Shown: positions 21,691 to 33,544 of the stretch, one piece after another | Layout of the letters: the number at the start of each line of letters is the position of its first letter | Numbering within the stretch: the stretch's first letter is position 1 | Assembly (NCBI GenBank): GCA_037974665.1 | Contig: CM075783.1 | Location: 18,136,762 to 18,200,761 of the forward strand | Direction of reading: 5' to 3' | Length of the DNA stretch: 64,000 nt | DNA from: Ehretia macrophylla | Taxonomy: Eukaryota > Streptophyta > Magnoliopsida > Boraginales > Ehretiaceae | Made by a program: the position numbers and the translations under genes | The notes under the pieces: model-generated | Told to the model about the DNA's origin: nothing | Seen by the model: the letters and a program-made list of their open reading frames with translations, nothing else | Database searches by the model: none

Positions 21691-24080
21691 TTACTTTTTA
21701 AATCTAACTGGAGTTTATACTTAATCCATTTTACCCAATGACCTAAATTTGTAGTTCTTCAGTCACGATGGACGCATGATGAGTTCATGGAAAATTTGAA
21801 GAAGAGCACCTACGTGATTATATTTATTTTATAAGCTTAGGCATATGAAGATTTCTACTGATCTGTAACCAATCTATGGGTGATGTCAAAGAAACAATAT
21901 AATGCGGATTTAGGTAGTATTTTTGGGATTTAGAGTTTTGACTTGAGAATTTGAAATTTCGAAGTAACTATAGTTGAGATTAATCAAGTTTTATGGACGA
22001 ATTTTTTCCTAAAAGGGGAAAGGTGTAACACCTCTAATTTTCGAACTTATAGGTTACACTAATTAATTGTGTGAACCAAGTCATGCATTGGCGGGACTTG
22101 GTTGGACTAATTGGCTGACGACTAATTTTCTTAGGAAAGACCAAACAACACTAAGGGTTTGTTCGGATTGGAGGATTTGGGGGAAAATGATTTGATTTGG
22201 GATGATTTTTAATTCTTTGCATTTGTTTGAATTGGAGGGTTTTGAGGGTGAGGGGATTGAGAGTGACTTATAAAATCATTTAATGAGATAATTTTGCAAT
22301 CACCCGGCGGGTGATTTGGAGTGATGTCACTTCATTTATTATAGAATATATATATTGCTCTTTTATTTATTACACTTATGCCATTATGTAAGGATAAAAA
22401 TGTTATTTTATTTATAAAACTTATCATTTCCTTTCATTTTCTTTTCCAATCAAAGAACGTAGATAATCATTTATGAATATTTTCTTTATAATTTTACCAT
22501 ATCCAAATAAGATGTAATCCTCATCTTCATTTTCTTTATTATTGAATCATTTCCTTTCCTGTATTATTATATTTCCCTCCAAATCCAAACAAGCCTTTAA
22601 ATATAGTTTGTTATAATAATACTTTCCTAATAGAAAAATAAGAGTCATACCCTAGACTATTTAATATTCAGTGTATGAGTAAGGAAAAAAGTCATTAAAT
22701 TTAGGGGTGTTTCAACCTCTAGAACTATCTTGCAATAGCACGGCTCTAAGCCTTCTTGAGCAACAAAAAAAAATGTCATTAAATTTTAGCAGCCCCACAT
22801 GAGAATGAGAGGAGAATTCCTACTAAATTCAATAGGCACATCCTTTAGCTTTAAATCTTTGATGATTAGCTCGGTATGGCTCTTTTGTGGGTTCTAGAAG
22901 ATTCATGAGAAAGTTTGAAATCATGGAGATCTTGAAGTGCATGCTTAATTCGTCGAAGTTTGCGGTGGGAGGCCTCGCCGGCACCCCCAAACTTTTTAAA
23001 AAAAATCTATGTATTATTTAAAAAAAAATAGAAAAAAGATTAAATTAATTTTTGGATCGTCCTAATATTAATTTAATTGGACTCATAATAATTAGATGGT
23101 GATTTGGTTAGTATGAGGTCCAAAACTAGTTAATTTAAGACCGGTCCACATATGACCCTAGGTCATGTGTGTCTCCTATATATTGTGGTAAAATTATATT
23201 TTAAATACAAGCTTTTCTGTGTAAAATTATATTCTTGAGACGTGGGTTAGTCATAAATTAGATATTGAATTTGATCTTAGAAAGACACATAATGAGATGT
23301 ACTCATTCTCAAGTCTAGTGTTACTTTTTAAATCTAACTGGAGTTTATACTTAATCCATTTTACCCAACGACCTTTATTTGTAGTTCTTCAGTTACGATG
23401 GACGCATGATGATGAGTTCATGGAATATTTGAAGAAGAGCATCAACGTGATTATACTTATTTTATAAGCTTAGGCATACGAAGATTTCTACTGATCTATA
23501 ACCAACTTGTGGGTGATGTCATAGAAACAAAATGATGCTGATTGAGGAAGTATTTTTGGGATTTAGAGTTTTGACTTGAGAATTTGAAATTTCGAAGTTA
23601 CTATTGTTGAGATTAATCAAGTTTAAGGACGATTTTTTTGCTAAAAGGGGAAAGGTGTAACACCTCTAATTTTTTAATCTATTAATTACACTAATTAATT
23701 GTGTGAACCAAGTCATGCTTTGGTGGGACTTGGTTGGAATAATTGGCTTAGGACTAATTTTCTTAGGAAAGACCAAAAAACGCTAAATATAGTTTGTTAT
23801 AATAATACTTTTCTAATGGAAAAAATAAGACTCATACCCTAGACTACTTAATTTTCAGTCTATGAGTAAGGCAAAAAGTCATTAAAATTTTAGCAACCCC
23901 ACATGAGAATGATAGGAGAATTCCTACTAGAATCAATAGCCACATCCATTAGGTTTAAATCTTTGATGATTAGCTTGGTATCGCTGTTATGTGGATGCTA
24001 GAAGATTAGTGAGAAAGCTTGAAATCATGGAGATCTTGAAGTGCATACTGAAATCATGGAGACCTTGAAGTGCATACTTA
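21570..24080. repeat. Large direct repeat, copies at 21570-22960 and 23205-24080
   Basis: Both copies start near tttaaatacaagctt and follow the same path: tctagtgttactttttaaat, ggacgcatgatgagttcatg, gaagatttctactgatct, aaaggtgtaacacctctaat, and tgaaatcatggagatcttga. The first copy is longer because it holds a 443-bp MITE. Between them, 22990-23190 resembles the part of the LTR at 58400-58560 (e.g. ggatcgtcctaatattaatt, tggccctaggtcatgtatgt). No gene is recognised. Confidence 0.75.
22155..22597. mobile_element. MITE with 3-bp target duplication and an empty site in the paralogous copy
   Basis: The left end GGGTTTGTTCGGATTGGAGG and the inverted right end AAGGCTTGTTTGGATTTGGA are inverted repeats. 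TAA flanks both sides (22152-22154, 22598-22600). The homologous position in the second direct-repeat copy (around 23783) reads gctaaatatag with no insert. A TAA/TTA duplication suggests PIF/Harbinger (Tourist-like), but this is inference. 443 bp, non-coding. Confidence 0.75.
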
Positions 24081-25358
24081 ATTCGTCAAAGAAAGGGGCG
24101 GTGGGAGGCCTCACCCCTCCCCCCCCAAAAAAAAAAAAATTAATTGACTTGTTTTTCCTTTTTTATTTGAGTTAAAGATATATTTTCCACAATATTTCAA
24201 ACTTTTTCTTACCCATTGGAAGGTTAACAAAATATTATTTAAAAACGCCAAAAAAAGTACTTGATACTTAAAAAAGAAAAGAACCAAATTGTTACCCATA
24301 AACTCACCTCAAAAGAACCTACATTTTATCTTTTGGGGAAAAAAAAAAAAAAAAAACCATGACACACCCCTTAATGTGTTGGTCCACCTCCCCAAAAAAG
24401 GAAGAACCATTTGTCTTCTACCTTAAATCACTCTCCACTCTCAACAGCGCACACCCAACCCCTTCATTCCCACACTCTTCACTCACCTGCAGATAAAGTG
24501 CCTCCAACCCCCTAACGCCAAATCTAATTGTTTACAATGCACATACAACATCCAAAACCCCTCAGAACGCCAATACACACTAGCTTGCGATAATTTTTTG
24601 CTTTGTCAAACAAATATGTTCTTTTTTTGGTCAAGCACAATTTTTTTTTTTCGTTTGTCAATGACATGAAAATTCTAAGTAAGGTAAAAAAGTTAGTTTT
24701 TTTATTCTTTATGCTTGATGTTGTTGTTCTAATTGATGCAATTATTTTAATTGATTGCACTAATACTTGTAAGGGGCGAATGACTGAGGAATAACAACAA
24801 TAAAGAGTCTAATTTGAGGAATATAGTCTACTTAAGTAAGTAATTTGTTTGAAATACTATTCATGTATGTATTTTTGTATGAGCATCTTTTTAATTTAGA
24901 TGATAATTAATGGATGATAATTTAAGAGGACAAAAGTAAATAATGGCTTTATGGAAGTCTAACATTTGTAAGTCAATGCCTAATAGAGGTTGAATTTTGT
25001 AAAGCACTTTATGAATGTCTTTAATGTGTAGGAATTGAATTTTGAATGATTAATAATCTACTACTATTCGTAATTGAGTAAATACATCTCTTATTATTTT
25101 TCTAGTATATGGTTTTTAGATATGTTTTAATGGTCAATTTTCTATAAAAGATAGGTAATTTTAGTGGATAAATTTTAATAATATTTTTTTATTCGACTAT
25201 GTAATTTTAGTGCATTTTTTTTTCTAGGCTAAAGATCATGTTAAGAGATGATGAATTTTATTTCATGAAGAAGAAACAAGACCAATTTCATAAATTAAAT
25301 TGATAAACTTTAGTTTACATAATCTTTCGTTATTTATGATCTTCTTGAATGCTTGATC
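24081..25358. other. No gene seen
   Basis: AT-rich sequence with homopolymer tracts (C-run 24116-24126, A-runs 24127-24139 and 24340-24357). Short open frames on both strands have low-complexity translations. I see no domain, repeat or RNA gene here. Confidence 0.6.
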
Positions 25359-27593
25359 TGTAACGCCCGAGAATTTCATCATATTTTTTTTAAATAATTG
25401 TTATATATTTACTTGAGCATTCTTATGTGCATCTCTTTTATTGTTTAATTGTTTTATTTTGAGGCTACTATTCACAAGAAATTTGACTGTTTTAAATGGT
25501 CGATTTAATATTTTTCCTAGATAAAATGGCATATAAAAATAATTGAAAACTTGTCGTTTTGGACCTTAGAGGCCGGGAGTATGCATTTGGAAAATAGTTT
25601 TTGTCTCGTTTGAATAGTATTACGTATGTAAAAACATTAATTTGAATTAGTTAGCAAACAATTGGAGTTTTAAGCTTGTTTGACCATGTATTAATAACAT
25701 TTGACCTAGGGTATCATAATATACTTATATCAGATACATATTATAAACACCTACAAGCATTATCCTCATAAAAACAAATCAAGAAATGCCAAAAAAAGTC
25801 CCCCCCAAATCCATGACCCCTTTAGAGCAAGGAGGAGAAAAATTCTTCAATAAATCTTGCAAGCTTGGACTTCTTGGTTGGTCTTGAGGAGTTTTTGGAG
25901 GCCTTAGATCATCTACAACGCGTTTTTATCGTCAAAATTGTGAGGGAGTTGCATATTTCTTGAATTTAAAGTTGTTACATATATGTTGTATTTCTTGTAT
26001 TGATTGAATATAGCTATATTGCTTGTTATGGATGCTTGTTATATGATCATTAGAGCCTATAGAACTATCTTTTGTTGCTAGATAACATCTTCCATGGTTA
26101 GAAGCTTGAATCACCCGAAATTTAGTAAAATCGCAAAATTTGCTAACTTTAAAAAGGGGGAGGTTTTCACGTTAAGCAATCCGGGCACGTTTGGGCTTGG
26201 GATTAGGTATCCTTGGGGTTTGGAAGCACTTTTAGTGCTTTCGTTGTGAGAATTTGGGATATGGATTGGGTAGTTGTAGTTAAAACCCGCTCAGGGCCTT
26301 CCCAAGCTTTTGCTTCTAAAACGGGTTTTCATGATCTTGATAGGTATCTTTTGGCTTAATTAGGAATGTAGTATGGTTAGGATGTGGTTTTGTAACTTTG
26401 AAATGCACATAGGAGAAGAAAATCTTGGCTAAAGAAAGGGAAAAAGTAGTATTTGGCTATTTTGATGCGTCTAGTGCTTGTATCATGTACTTATATGATT
26501 ATCTAAAGTGTAATTGAATTATTTGAGTAGATTGTGAGAAAATTTTTGTTGTTTGCTTCTTTTGAGACCATAAAGCTGTCTTTTGTATATGTTCGCTTAT
26601 ATTGCAATTAAATGCGAGGGCGGCCTACTTTGTTGACCCTCTTACTTGTTATTCATTGTTCTTGAATCTTGTGGTTTGGTTTCGGGGTTGCGCAACCTTT
26701 TCGGACATGGTAGCGTCGAGAAACACCGGCGGCATCGGGCTTGCCGTGCTCCCTCGACTACTATCGTGCCTATTCCCTTTCTCGCTGAATATACTTCACT
26801 ACCCCAGAGACGTGGAACACCTGCTGGGCATATGGACCTACCTTAGAAGAAAGGGTCGTAAGATCGGGGTATATCCGGAGTACCCCAATTTGGAGAAGTA
26901 AGGGTTTGCCGGTACTTGTGTAAGTTCGTGGTATTGAAAACTTAAAGTGGAACCGTATCCTTTTAATATGTGGATAATTACCTGTTTACTTGGTTGTGTT
27001 ATTTGGTGTTGGAAATGCTATTATTATGTTGCATATCATGTTGCACACCTTAGTTTGCTGCATCACCTCCCTCATTGGGTAACTTTGGTTACTCATTTCT
27101 CATTTTAACATGTTATAGGTGCAGTTAGAATAACTACCTTGAGTGCTGTGTTGCTGGTTGCTTATCTTGCTGAGGTTGAATCCCTTTGAAGATGTGTGTT
27201 ATAATATTATGTCTTATTTTGAGACCTTTGAGGCCTTGTATGTATTAATGATAAATTTTGTGGGTTGTAATTAAAGTTGTAGTCTTGAATATTTAATGGC
27301 TTAGTTGGCATGTAATAGTTAAAGATAGACTTTATTGTCTTTTGATTGCATGCTCGTGTGGTTCTGTTTTTGTCTAAGGCTCGAATGGCCTTGGGACTGG
27401 GAAAAGTGGGACAGTTGGAGTTGGGGTGTTGTATTGTAGTTATACTTGTTGCTTGCAGCTTGCAGATTTTCGATTAGTCCTATAAATAGGGAAACTCCAT
27501 CCGTTCTCCTTAAATTTTGTGACCGAGTTGGAATTGGGTTGCGTTTAGCTTGGCTATTAGAGTTCCAGTTCCGTGAATGATCGGGGCGTTACA
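25359..27593 (+). mobile_element. Solo LTR (2235 bp) with perfect 5-bp target duplication
   Basis: It starts TGTAACGCCCGAG and ends TCGGGGCGTTACA, an inverted pair typical of long LTRs of Tekay/Del-type chromoviruses. TGATC flanks both sides (25354-25358, 27594-27598). A TATA-like CTATAAATAGG is at 27480-27490, giving plus orientation. Open frames inside (e.g. 26602-26901) are non-coding LTR sequence; the same region in the 52203-55854 LTR is not open. The LTR sits in a LINE relic whose RT zinc-finger sequence resumes at 27594. Confidence 0.9.
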
Positions 27594-28425
27594 TGATCCT
27601 TCCGAGCGCTTTGTGCTCCCCCATTTTCCAGCTCATGACTCCTTTGATTGGTCTCTCGCCTCTAATGGAAGCTTCTTATTTAAAAAAAAAGCTTGGGAAT
27701 ATGTCTGTGAAAAATACCTCCATGTCAATTGGCACTCTATTGTCTGGTACTCTCACAACATCCCTAAGCACAGTTTCATAACCTCGCTTGCATGCCTCAA
27801 TCATCTTGCTACTAGATATTGTCTTCTCTGTTGAGGTAGCATCAACCATGCCCATTGCATCTTTTGCCACCAAGCTTTGGAGACAAGAGATTATCTCTTC
27901 TTCAAATGTTGCTTTACCAAGTGTATTTGGAAGGGAAGTTTGATGCTTATCCTTATTGACGCTCCTATTTTTACTTCTGATGATATCATTAAACTCGGCT
28001 CTTCTCTTGCAGATGGTAACAATGTTAAGGAGTACCTTTTCCGGTTGATTTTGGGCGCATCTATCTATCACATCTGGACTGAGAAGAATAGAAGGCTCTT
28101 TAGACATAAGACGTCGACCGATGAGGAAATTCTCATGTGCATCCGTGAAGAAGTGGCTCTGAAAGCCCAAGTTAAAGCTCCATTAAGATGACTTCCCTTA
28201 ACCATCATTTCTTACATAGAGTTTGTGTTGTCTCCCAGTAGTTTTGATCCTATGTGGACTTGAGTGATTTTGTGGCTTTGTTGTTGTTTTCTTGCTGCTT
28301 CCATGAGTTGTGATGGTTTTGTACCTCGTGGACTTGGCTTTTGATGTATTTTCTTTACACTTGCTTCTTTTCTTTTCTTTTCTTAATAAAATTTTCTCGT
28401 TGATTCAACAAAAAAAAAAATATAT
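27594..28425 (+). pseudogene. L1-type LINE 3' end: RT zinc-finger region, 3' UTR and poly(A)
   Basis: The reading begins DPSERFVLPHFPAHDSFDWS and goes on with WHSIVWYSHNIPKHSFI and the start of the zf-RVT zinc-binding region (C...C...H pattern at about 27770-27905), with a TGA at 27832-27834. The same region continues at 27877-28191 (CCFTKCIWKGS, GASIYHIWTEKNRRLF, EEILMCIREEVALKAQ), ending with a stop. An untranslated tail follows, with AATAAAA at 28384-28391 and an A-tract at 28410-28419. It is the 3' end of a 5'-truncated LINE. The solo LTR interrupts its 5' side, and at least one internal stop shows decay. Confidence 0.8.
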
Positions 28426-28619
28426 TTTTTGACTTAGACACGAAACATGACGTGATGATCACATTCGACTTTTATGAAAGGTTTGCTTGTTTAAATGATT
28501 TTTTCATAGTTGAATTCATATCATTGAAAATAAGATTCTTTTTTTTGTGTGTATGTGTTTGAATATTTTTAGGATCTATCCAAGAACACAGGAAAACATC
28601 AAAGATAAAAGGGCTTGGT

Positions 28620-29971
28620 TACTATTCACATGAACAGTAACCGAAGTTACCTATTCTTTTTATTTAAATTACAAGCTTGATTTTGAGCTTTTAAAAATAG
28701 TATGAATATAATTTCGATTGGTTTCATAGCCTTAAAGATCCAAACAAATTTAGAACTAAAGGTTTTGCAGATTTGGATTTTGAACTTAAACTAATAAGTT
28801 GTGGCCTTGACATTGCATATTCATGTGTGGGTTTAAATGTATTACATGTTTTTTAAAACTCAAAAAGTAAAAAATTGGGACAATAATACTTATAAAACTT
28901 AAAGTAGGATGCATTACGAAAAGAGTTTACACTAGAATTAATGTTGCATACATTCTTTCATTAACGAATGCACACATGAATAATTTAAAACTTAAAATTT
29001 GGGAAGGGCTATGAAATTATGACTCTTATTGGCTATGAATAAATTTCAATAGTTATGACCCTTATTTGCTAAAGATAAATTCCAATAGTTATGACCCTTA
29101 TGGCCCGAAGATAAATGCCAATAATTGTAACCCTTGTTGGCTAAGAATAAATGCTAATATTCCTGAGTCTATGGCAGGAAATAAATGCCCCAATACTTCT
29201 GACTTTATGGCAAAGGATAAGTGTCAATACTTTGCCTCTATGGCAGAGGATAAAATGCATATATTTCTAACTCTATGACGGAGAATAATCGAAGGTGCTA
29301 CCCTTAGTAGCCACAACTACCTACTTTGACTTGTGTATTGTATTTGTTTGACTATGATTTTTTGCATTATGAATTCTTGGCATATGAACTTAGTTTGACG
29401 TGAACCTTTATGACTATAGGTATGAAAATATTATGATTTTCGCATGAACGTCATTATTTTTGAATCTATGATATTTATGAACTATAATAATTTATTTGAC
29501 ATATACGAATGTTTTAAAAGTCCCAAGTGATTTTCTTGAAAATCGCTACTTATTGAGATTTGTGTTTCATTTTTTGTAAAAATATTTTCTTTGCAGAGGG
29601 TGAAAAATAGGCCTTTTGGATTTGGCTTGAGGTAGTAACTGTCTCGACAAATAAAATTAGTTACAACCCTTTGGATATTTTAGATAGGAATAAGTTGATA
29701 TATATCTTCTAGACCTATGGATTTAATTTTTCATTTTGGTTTAAGACTTTGGAAAAAGTTACGGCTCTTTAGATTATTATTTCTTAGTTGGAGACTTAAA
29801 CTCTGTTGCATGATAATGATTTAGATACTTTGATGGCTTGAACCTATTTATTATTTTGGTTTTAAATTAACGTCAGTTTAGTGCCTTGTGTATTGAGAAA
29901 TGACGTTTTTTCTTAGTGCGCTAGAGTTACGTTCCTAATATAGCACCTACTTGAATTTCTGGGGTGTGGCA
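28620..29971 (+). repeat. LTR-like repeat, left arm of an inverted pair
   Basis: Its reverse complement matches 31519-32790: the pair share actattcaca(tg)..cagta, a minisatellite of about 40 bp (29040-29290; unit around gacccttattggctaagaat and aaatgccaat), tagccacaactacctac, and a tgattttcgcatgaac-like stretch. The end GGGGTGTGGCA at 29961-29971 resembles the GGCCGTAACA end of the other arm. The open frame at 29066-29278 is minisatellite sequence. The left boundary is uncertain. Confidence 0.6.
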
Positions 29972-30199
29972 ATTATATTTTTAAGAGTCATATCATTTTA
30001 CTGTTTAGTAAAAGGCATAAATGAAATTATCAACACGCTAAAATAATACTACATTGCTAATCATCATGTTAAAAACTCTGTGCATAAAGTTAAAATAGAA
30101 ATAAATCTAAACAAACCCATAAATAAGTTGCAATTATTTTTTAGAGTTGAATATTCCTTCCTCACATTTTGTCACAAAAAAAAAAAAAAAAAAGATGAC

Positions 30200-30640
30200 C
30201 TTCTTTAGTTTTTGGCAATTGTAGGAGTTACAAGGGTATAACCAAGAGATAATCTTTTGGACATCCATTTCTTCTTCCAAACCCCCGGTTTAGTATCATT
30301 TCTGGGGTAACAGAGGGGGTCATAAGCTTCGTGTTTTGTGAACTTGCACTCAGCACAACAATAACATGAATAAATGGGTTCCCCGCAACCATTGTACACA
30401 GTTTCTTGATCATCTTCGTACATTTCACTCTAGTCATCATGGATATAGGAAAGAATTAAAGGGTGCATGTGACTTAAGTGGTTAATTTCTGTTGATAGTT
30501 CAACATGTGGACGCTATTTCTCTTGAAAATTTGTAGTATCTACCAACTCTGGAAACAGAAACAATGTCATTATTAGACGAAGCATTTGTGAAAAAGATGA
30601 AAACGAAAACTATAAGGCAGAAAAGAAAAAAGGCAAAATC
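30200..30640 (-). pseudogene. DC1-domain relic, start of exon 2
   Basis: The minus strand reads EDDQETVYNGCGEPI, CYCCAEC and KFTKHEAYDPL, matching the first DC1 unit of exon 2 of the intact gene (DQETVCNACIEPISGSCYTC) followed directly by a later part (KHEAHHHF), so the middle is deleted. Sequence from 30550 to 30640 resembles the intron next to the acceptor (aacaatgtcatt). Exon 1 is absent. The A-tract at 30177-30193 lies just beyond the 3' end. Confidence 0.7.
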
Positions 30641-30703
30641 TTTAAAAGTTCAAATTTTGTTTAAACATTTTCTACCAATAACTTATCTTATGTCAAAAAA
30701 ATA

Positions 30704-31257
30704 GGGGAAACTTCGACATATAGTCCCTATAATTACCAAAATATCTTGGTTTGGTCCCTATTGTTTTATTTTACCCTATGTAGTTCCTATTATTTTTCTA
30801 AAAATTTTAATTCCGTCCCTATTGTTTAAAATTTTTTCAATTTCACTCCTATTATTTTTAAAAAAGTTTAAATTTTGTCCTTATTATTTTTATAAAATTT
30901 CAATTTTGTCCCTATTATTTTCTTAAAAATTTTAATTTCGTCTCTATTATTTTCCTAAAGTTTTAAATTAGTCTCTATTATTTAAGGATTAAATTATTTT
31001 TTTTTTTATAGAAATAATAGAGACGAACTTGAATTTTTTTAGAAAATAATAGGGACTAAATTAACTAATTTTAAACAATAAGGACTAATTTGAAACTTTA
31101 GGGAAACAACAGGGGTGAAATTAAAATTTTTTAAAAACTATAGAGACGAAATTAAAACTTTTGAAGAAACAATTGGGACTAAATTTAAAAAATTTAAACA
31201 ATAAAAGTTAAATTGAGACATCTTAGAAAAAATAGGAACTAAATGTGACATTTTCCC
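30704..31257. mobile_element. Long inverted repeat (MITE-like foldback), about 550 bp
   Basis: The left end GGGGAAACTTCGACATATAG and the inverted right end GGGAAAATGTCACATTTAGT pair. The arms are built from a short repeated motif (gtccctattattttctaaaa on the left, its complement on the right) and meet near 31000-31015. The transcript would fold into a long hairpin. No clear target duplication was found. Confidence 0.7.
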
Positions 31258-31518
31258 AGTAAATAGAACCTAAATCCCTACAACAACATCAAATAATTAC
31301 TACCACAACTACTACTTGAATTCCTATTATTCTCCATCACTGCTACTATACATAACAGGTTTTGTTGATGCGTTGTGGCATGTTTACTCAGTTACGCGAT
31401 TTTATACCATGATCCAATTTAATCAGTTAAGAAAATGAAATATTCAACAGGTCTTCATTTGTCACATAGAATATCTATTATTATCATCTCCATTTTCAAG
31501 AACCAATGTGCACTCAGC

Positions 31519-32790
31519 TGTTACGGCCCAAAATTTATTTAGGCAAATCTCAGGAACATAATTGTCGTGCACTAAGAAAAAACGGCTTTTTCTTAAATAC
31601 GTAAGGTACTAAACTTACATGTATCTAACAATTATAATAATAAATAGACGACAAGTCATCAGAGCATTTAAATCAAATTAAATACAGCAGAATTAAGTCT
31701 ACAAATTCAATAAATAAAATATTCAAGACACATAATTTCTTACATAGAAATTGAACCAAATGATGAAGTTATAATCCATTTCTAGACAAAATAAATAAAT
31801 TGTCCATGGATAAGAAATCCAAATGTCGCACTAAGTCTCTTGTCAAAACAGCCTTTATCCCAAGCAATAGTCAAAATCTATTCCTCATCTTCAGCAAAGA
31901 AAATTGTTTTTACAAAAACGAGACATAAATCTTAGTAGATGGTGATCCCCAAGAAAAACGTGTTGGGACATTTTAAATATTCTTAATATGTCAAATAGTC
32001 ATATTAGCATAGTTCATAAAAATCACAGATTCGAAAACAATGAAGTTCACACGAAAATCACAATTTTCATGCCCATAGTCATAAAAGTTCATGCCAAACT
32101 AAATTTAAATGCCTAAAATTTAAAGTGCCATAAATGATAGTCAAATGATTACCATACACAAGTCTAGTTAGGTAGTTGTGGCTACAAATGAGTAGCACTT
32201 TTCTGAACTTGGCATTTATCCCCCCTAAGAAGAGTCAAAATTTGGCATTTATCTTTCGCCAAGAAGGGTCAAAATTGGCATTTATCCCCATCCAAGAAGG
32301 GTCAGATATTGGCATTTATCCCCATCAAAAAGGGTCAGAAATCAGCATTTATTCCTAGCTAATAATAAGGGTCATAATTTTATAGGCGTTTCAAAGTCTC
32401 AAGTTTCAAATATTTCGTATATGTATTCGATAATCAATTAAGGTATGTAACAATCCAGTACAAAGTATTAATGCATCATGTTTTGAAATCTTGCAAATAT
32501 TTTTGTCTCAAGGTTTTGTTTCGAGTTTTCCAAATCATTTATGACACTTCAATCCATTTAAACACATCTAATGTATATAAAGCCTCAAATATATGAAATC
32601 TAGAGACAATTAAACACTATATTTAAAATGTGGAAGGACATTATCATAAGTAAATGTAGAAAACATTAATCTTGTGTTTTCAAAAACAACTATAGAGGCA
32701 ATTCTTTTTTAATGCCATTGTTTACCGTTAAAAGATAACTCAGGTGCTATTCACAGTGCCTAGTAACCGTTGAAGAAAGATTAAAACCAA
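31519..32790 (-). repeat. LTR-like repeat, right arm of an inverted pair
   Basis: Begins TGTTACGGCCCAAAATTT on the plus strand, which is the reverse complement of an LTR 3' end. It holds a minisatellite at 32205-32370 (ggcatttatccccatcaaaa repeated about five times, alternating with agaagggtca) and matches the left arm in reverse. The open frame at 32176-32358 (with repeating LAFI and AFIP) is an artefact of this minisatellite. Confidence 0.6.
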
Positions 32791-32794
32791 GTTT

Positions 32795-33070
32795 TCAAAG
32801 GTAAAACATTTAAACATTTTAAAAACACATCTTCAAAAGTGTTTTCAACCTATTGAACACTTCAAAATATTTTATGAACTCTTGAGGAAATATTAAAATG
32901 ATATTTGCAACTCAAGAGTTAAGCAAATTTTCACCAGAAATTCAATCTTTTAAAACTAAAACATTTAAACATTTTAAAAGCACTTCTTCAAAAGATGTTT
33001 TGAACTCATTTAACATTCCAAAATCTTTTAAAACTCTTGAGGAAAGATTTAAGGTTATTTTTGAAAGATT
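32795..33070. repeat. Imperfect tandem repeat of about 150 bp, two units
   Basis: aaacatttaaacattttaaa appears at 32803 and 32961, followed in both by cac(a/t)tcttcaaaag, a gttttgaac-like stretch and actcttgagga(aa). It lies next to the right LTR-like arm. The open frame at 32898-33083 lies within it and is not supported as a gene. Confidence 0.65.
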
Positions 33071-33089
33071 ACAAAGATCTTGAACCATA

Positions 33090-33432
33090 TAAATCAAATT
33101 TAAGGCAAACGTATGTATTTTTAAGCCGTTATCCCTTATGTTGTCACGACTTGATGGACCACTTTGTCCTAGTTCTAGCCTATGTAGGAATACTGTTCCT
33201 ACTAGAAATAGGATCTCCGTGTATCTATAAATATGAGCTTAATCATGTTAAGTTGTGTGAAACAGTGAGATAGTGAGACAAAAGGTTATAGAGCTCTATC
33301 TTGTGTATTTGTTCTTCAACATAGTGAAATTTTTTCTTGTTTGCTGGTGAATGTAGGCTTTGCTAAAACTGAATTAAATATTGTGTCTATCTTACTTCTC
33401 ATTTATTTTTTGTTGTTGTAACACCTAAATCT
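33090..33432 (+). repeat. LTR-like fragment with TATA box
   Basis: A TATA-like CTATAAATATGAG at 33225-33237 is followed by tgtgtgaaacagtgagatag and then T-rich sequence with gaatgtaggctttgc, ending tgttgtaaca at 33412-33421. The layout looks like the U3-R-U5 of a copia LTR. No partner and no target duplication was found, so the call is weak. Confidence 0.35.
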
Positions 33433-33544
33433 CTAACAAATAACTCCATGATCTCCCCTTTGAAGAACCAAACTGCATTTAATATGCACAACCACTCCCA
33501 AATGATATTCAAAAAATTTTGGGGAAAAAAAGAAAGATACAAAG

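Noticed and set aside
26602..26901. 99-codon open frame on the plus strand
   Set aside because: Lies inside the solo LTR; the related LTR at 52203-55854 is not open at the same place.
27676..28170. 164-codon minus-strand open frame
   Set aside because: Antisense to the LINE RT zinc-finger region, which has recognisable sense motifs.
32176..32358. Repeating AFIP/GIYP open frame, also considered as a CRISPR-like array
   Set aside because: It is a diverged minisatellite in an LTR-like repeat. Units vary, no spacers of uniform length, and the host is a plant.
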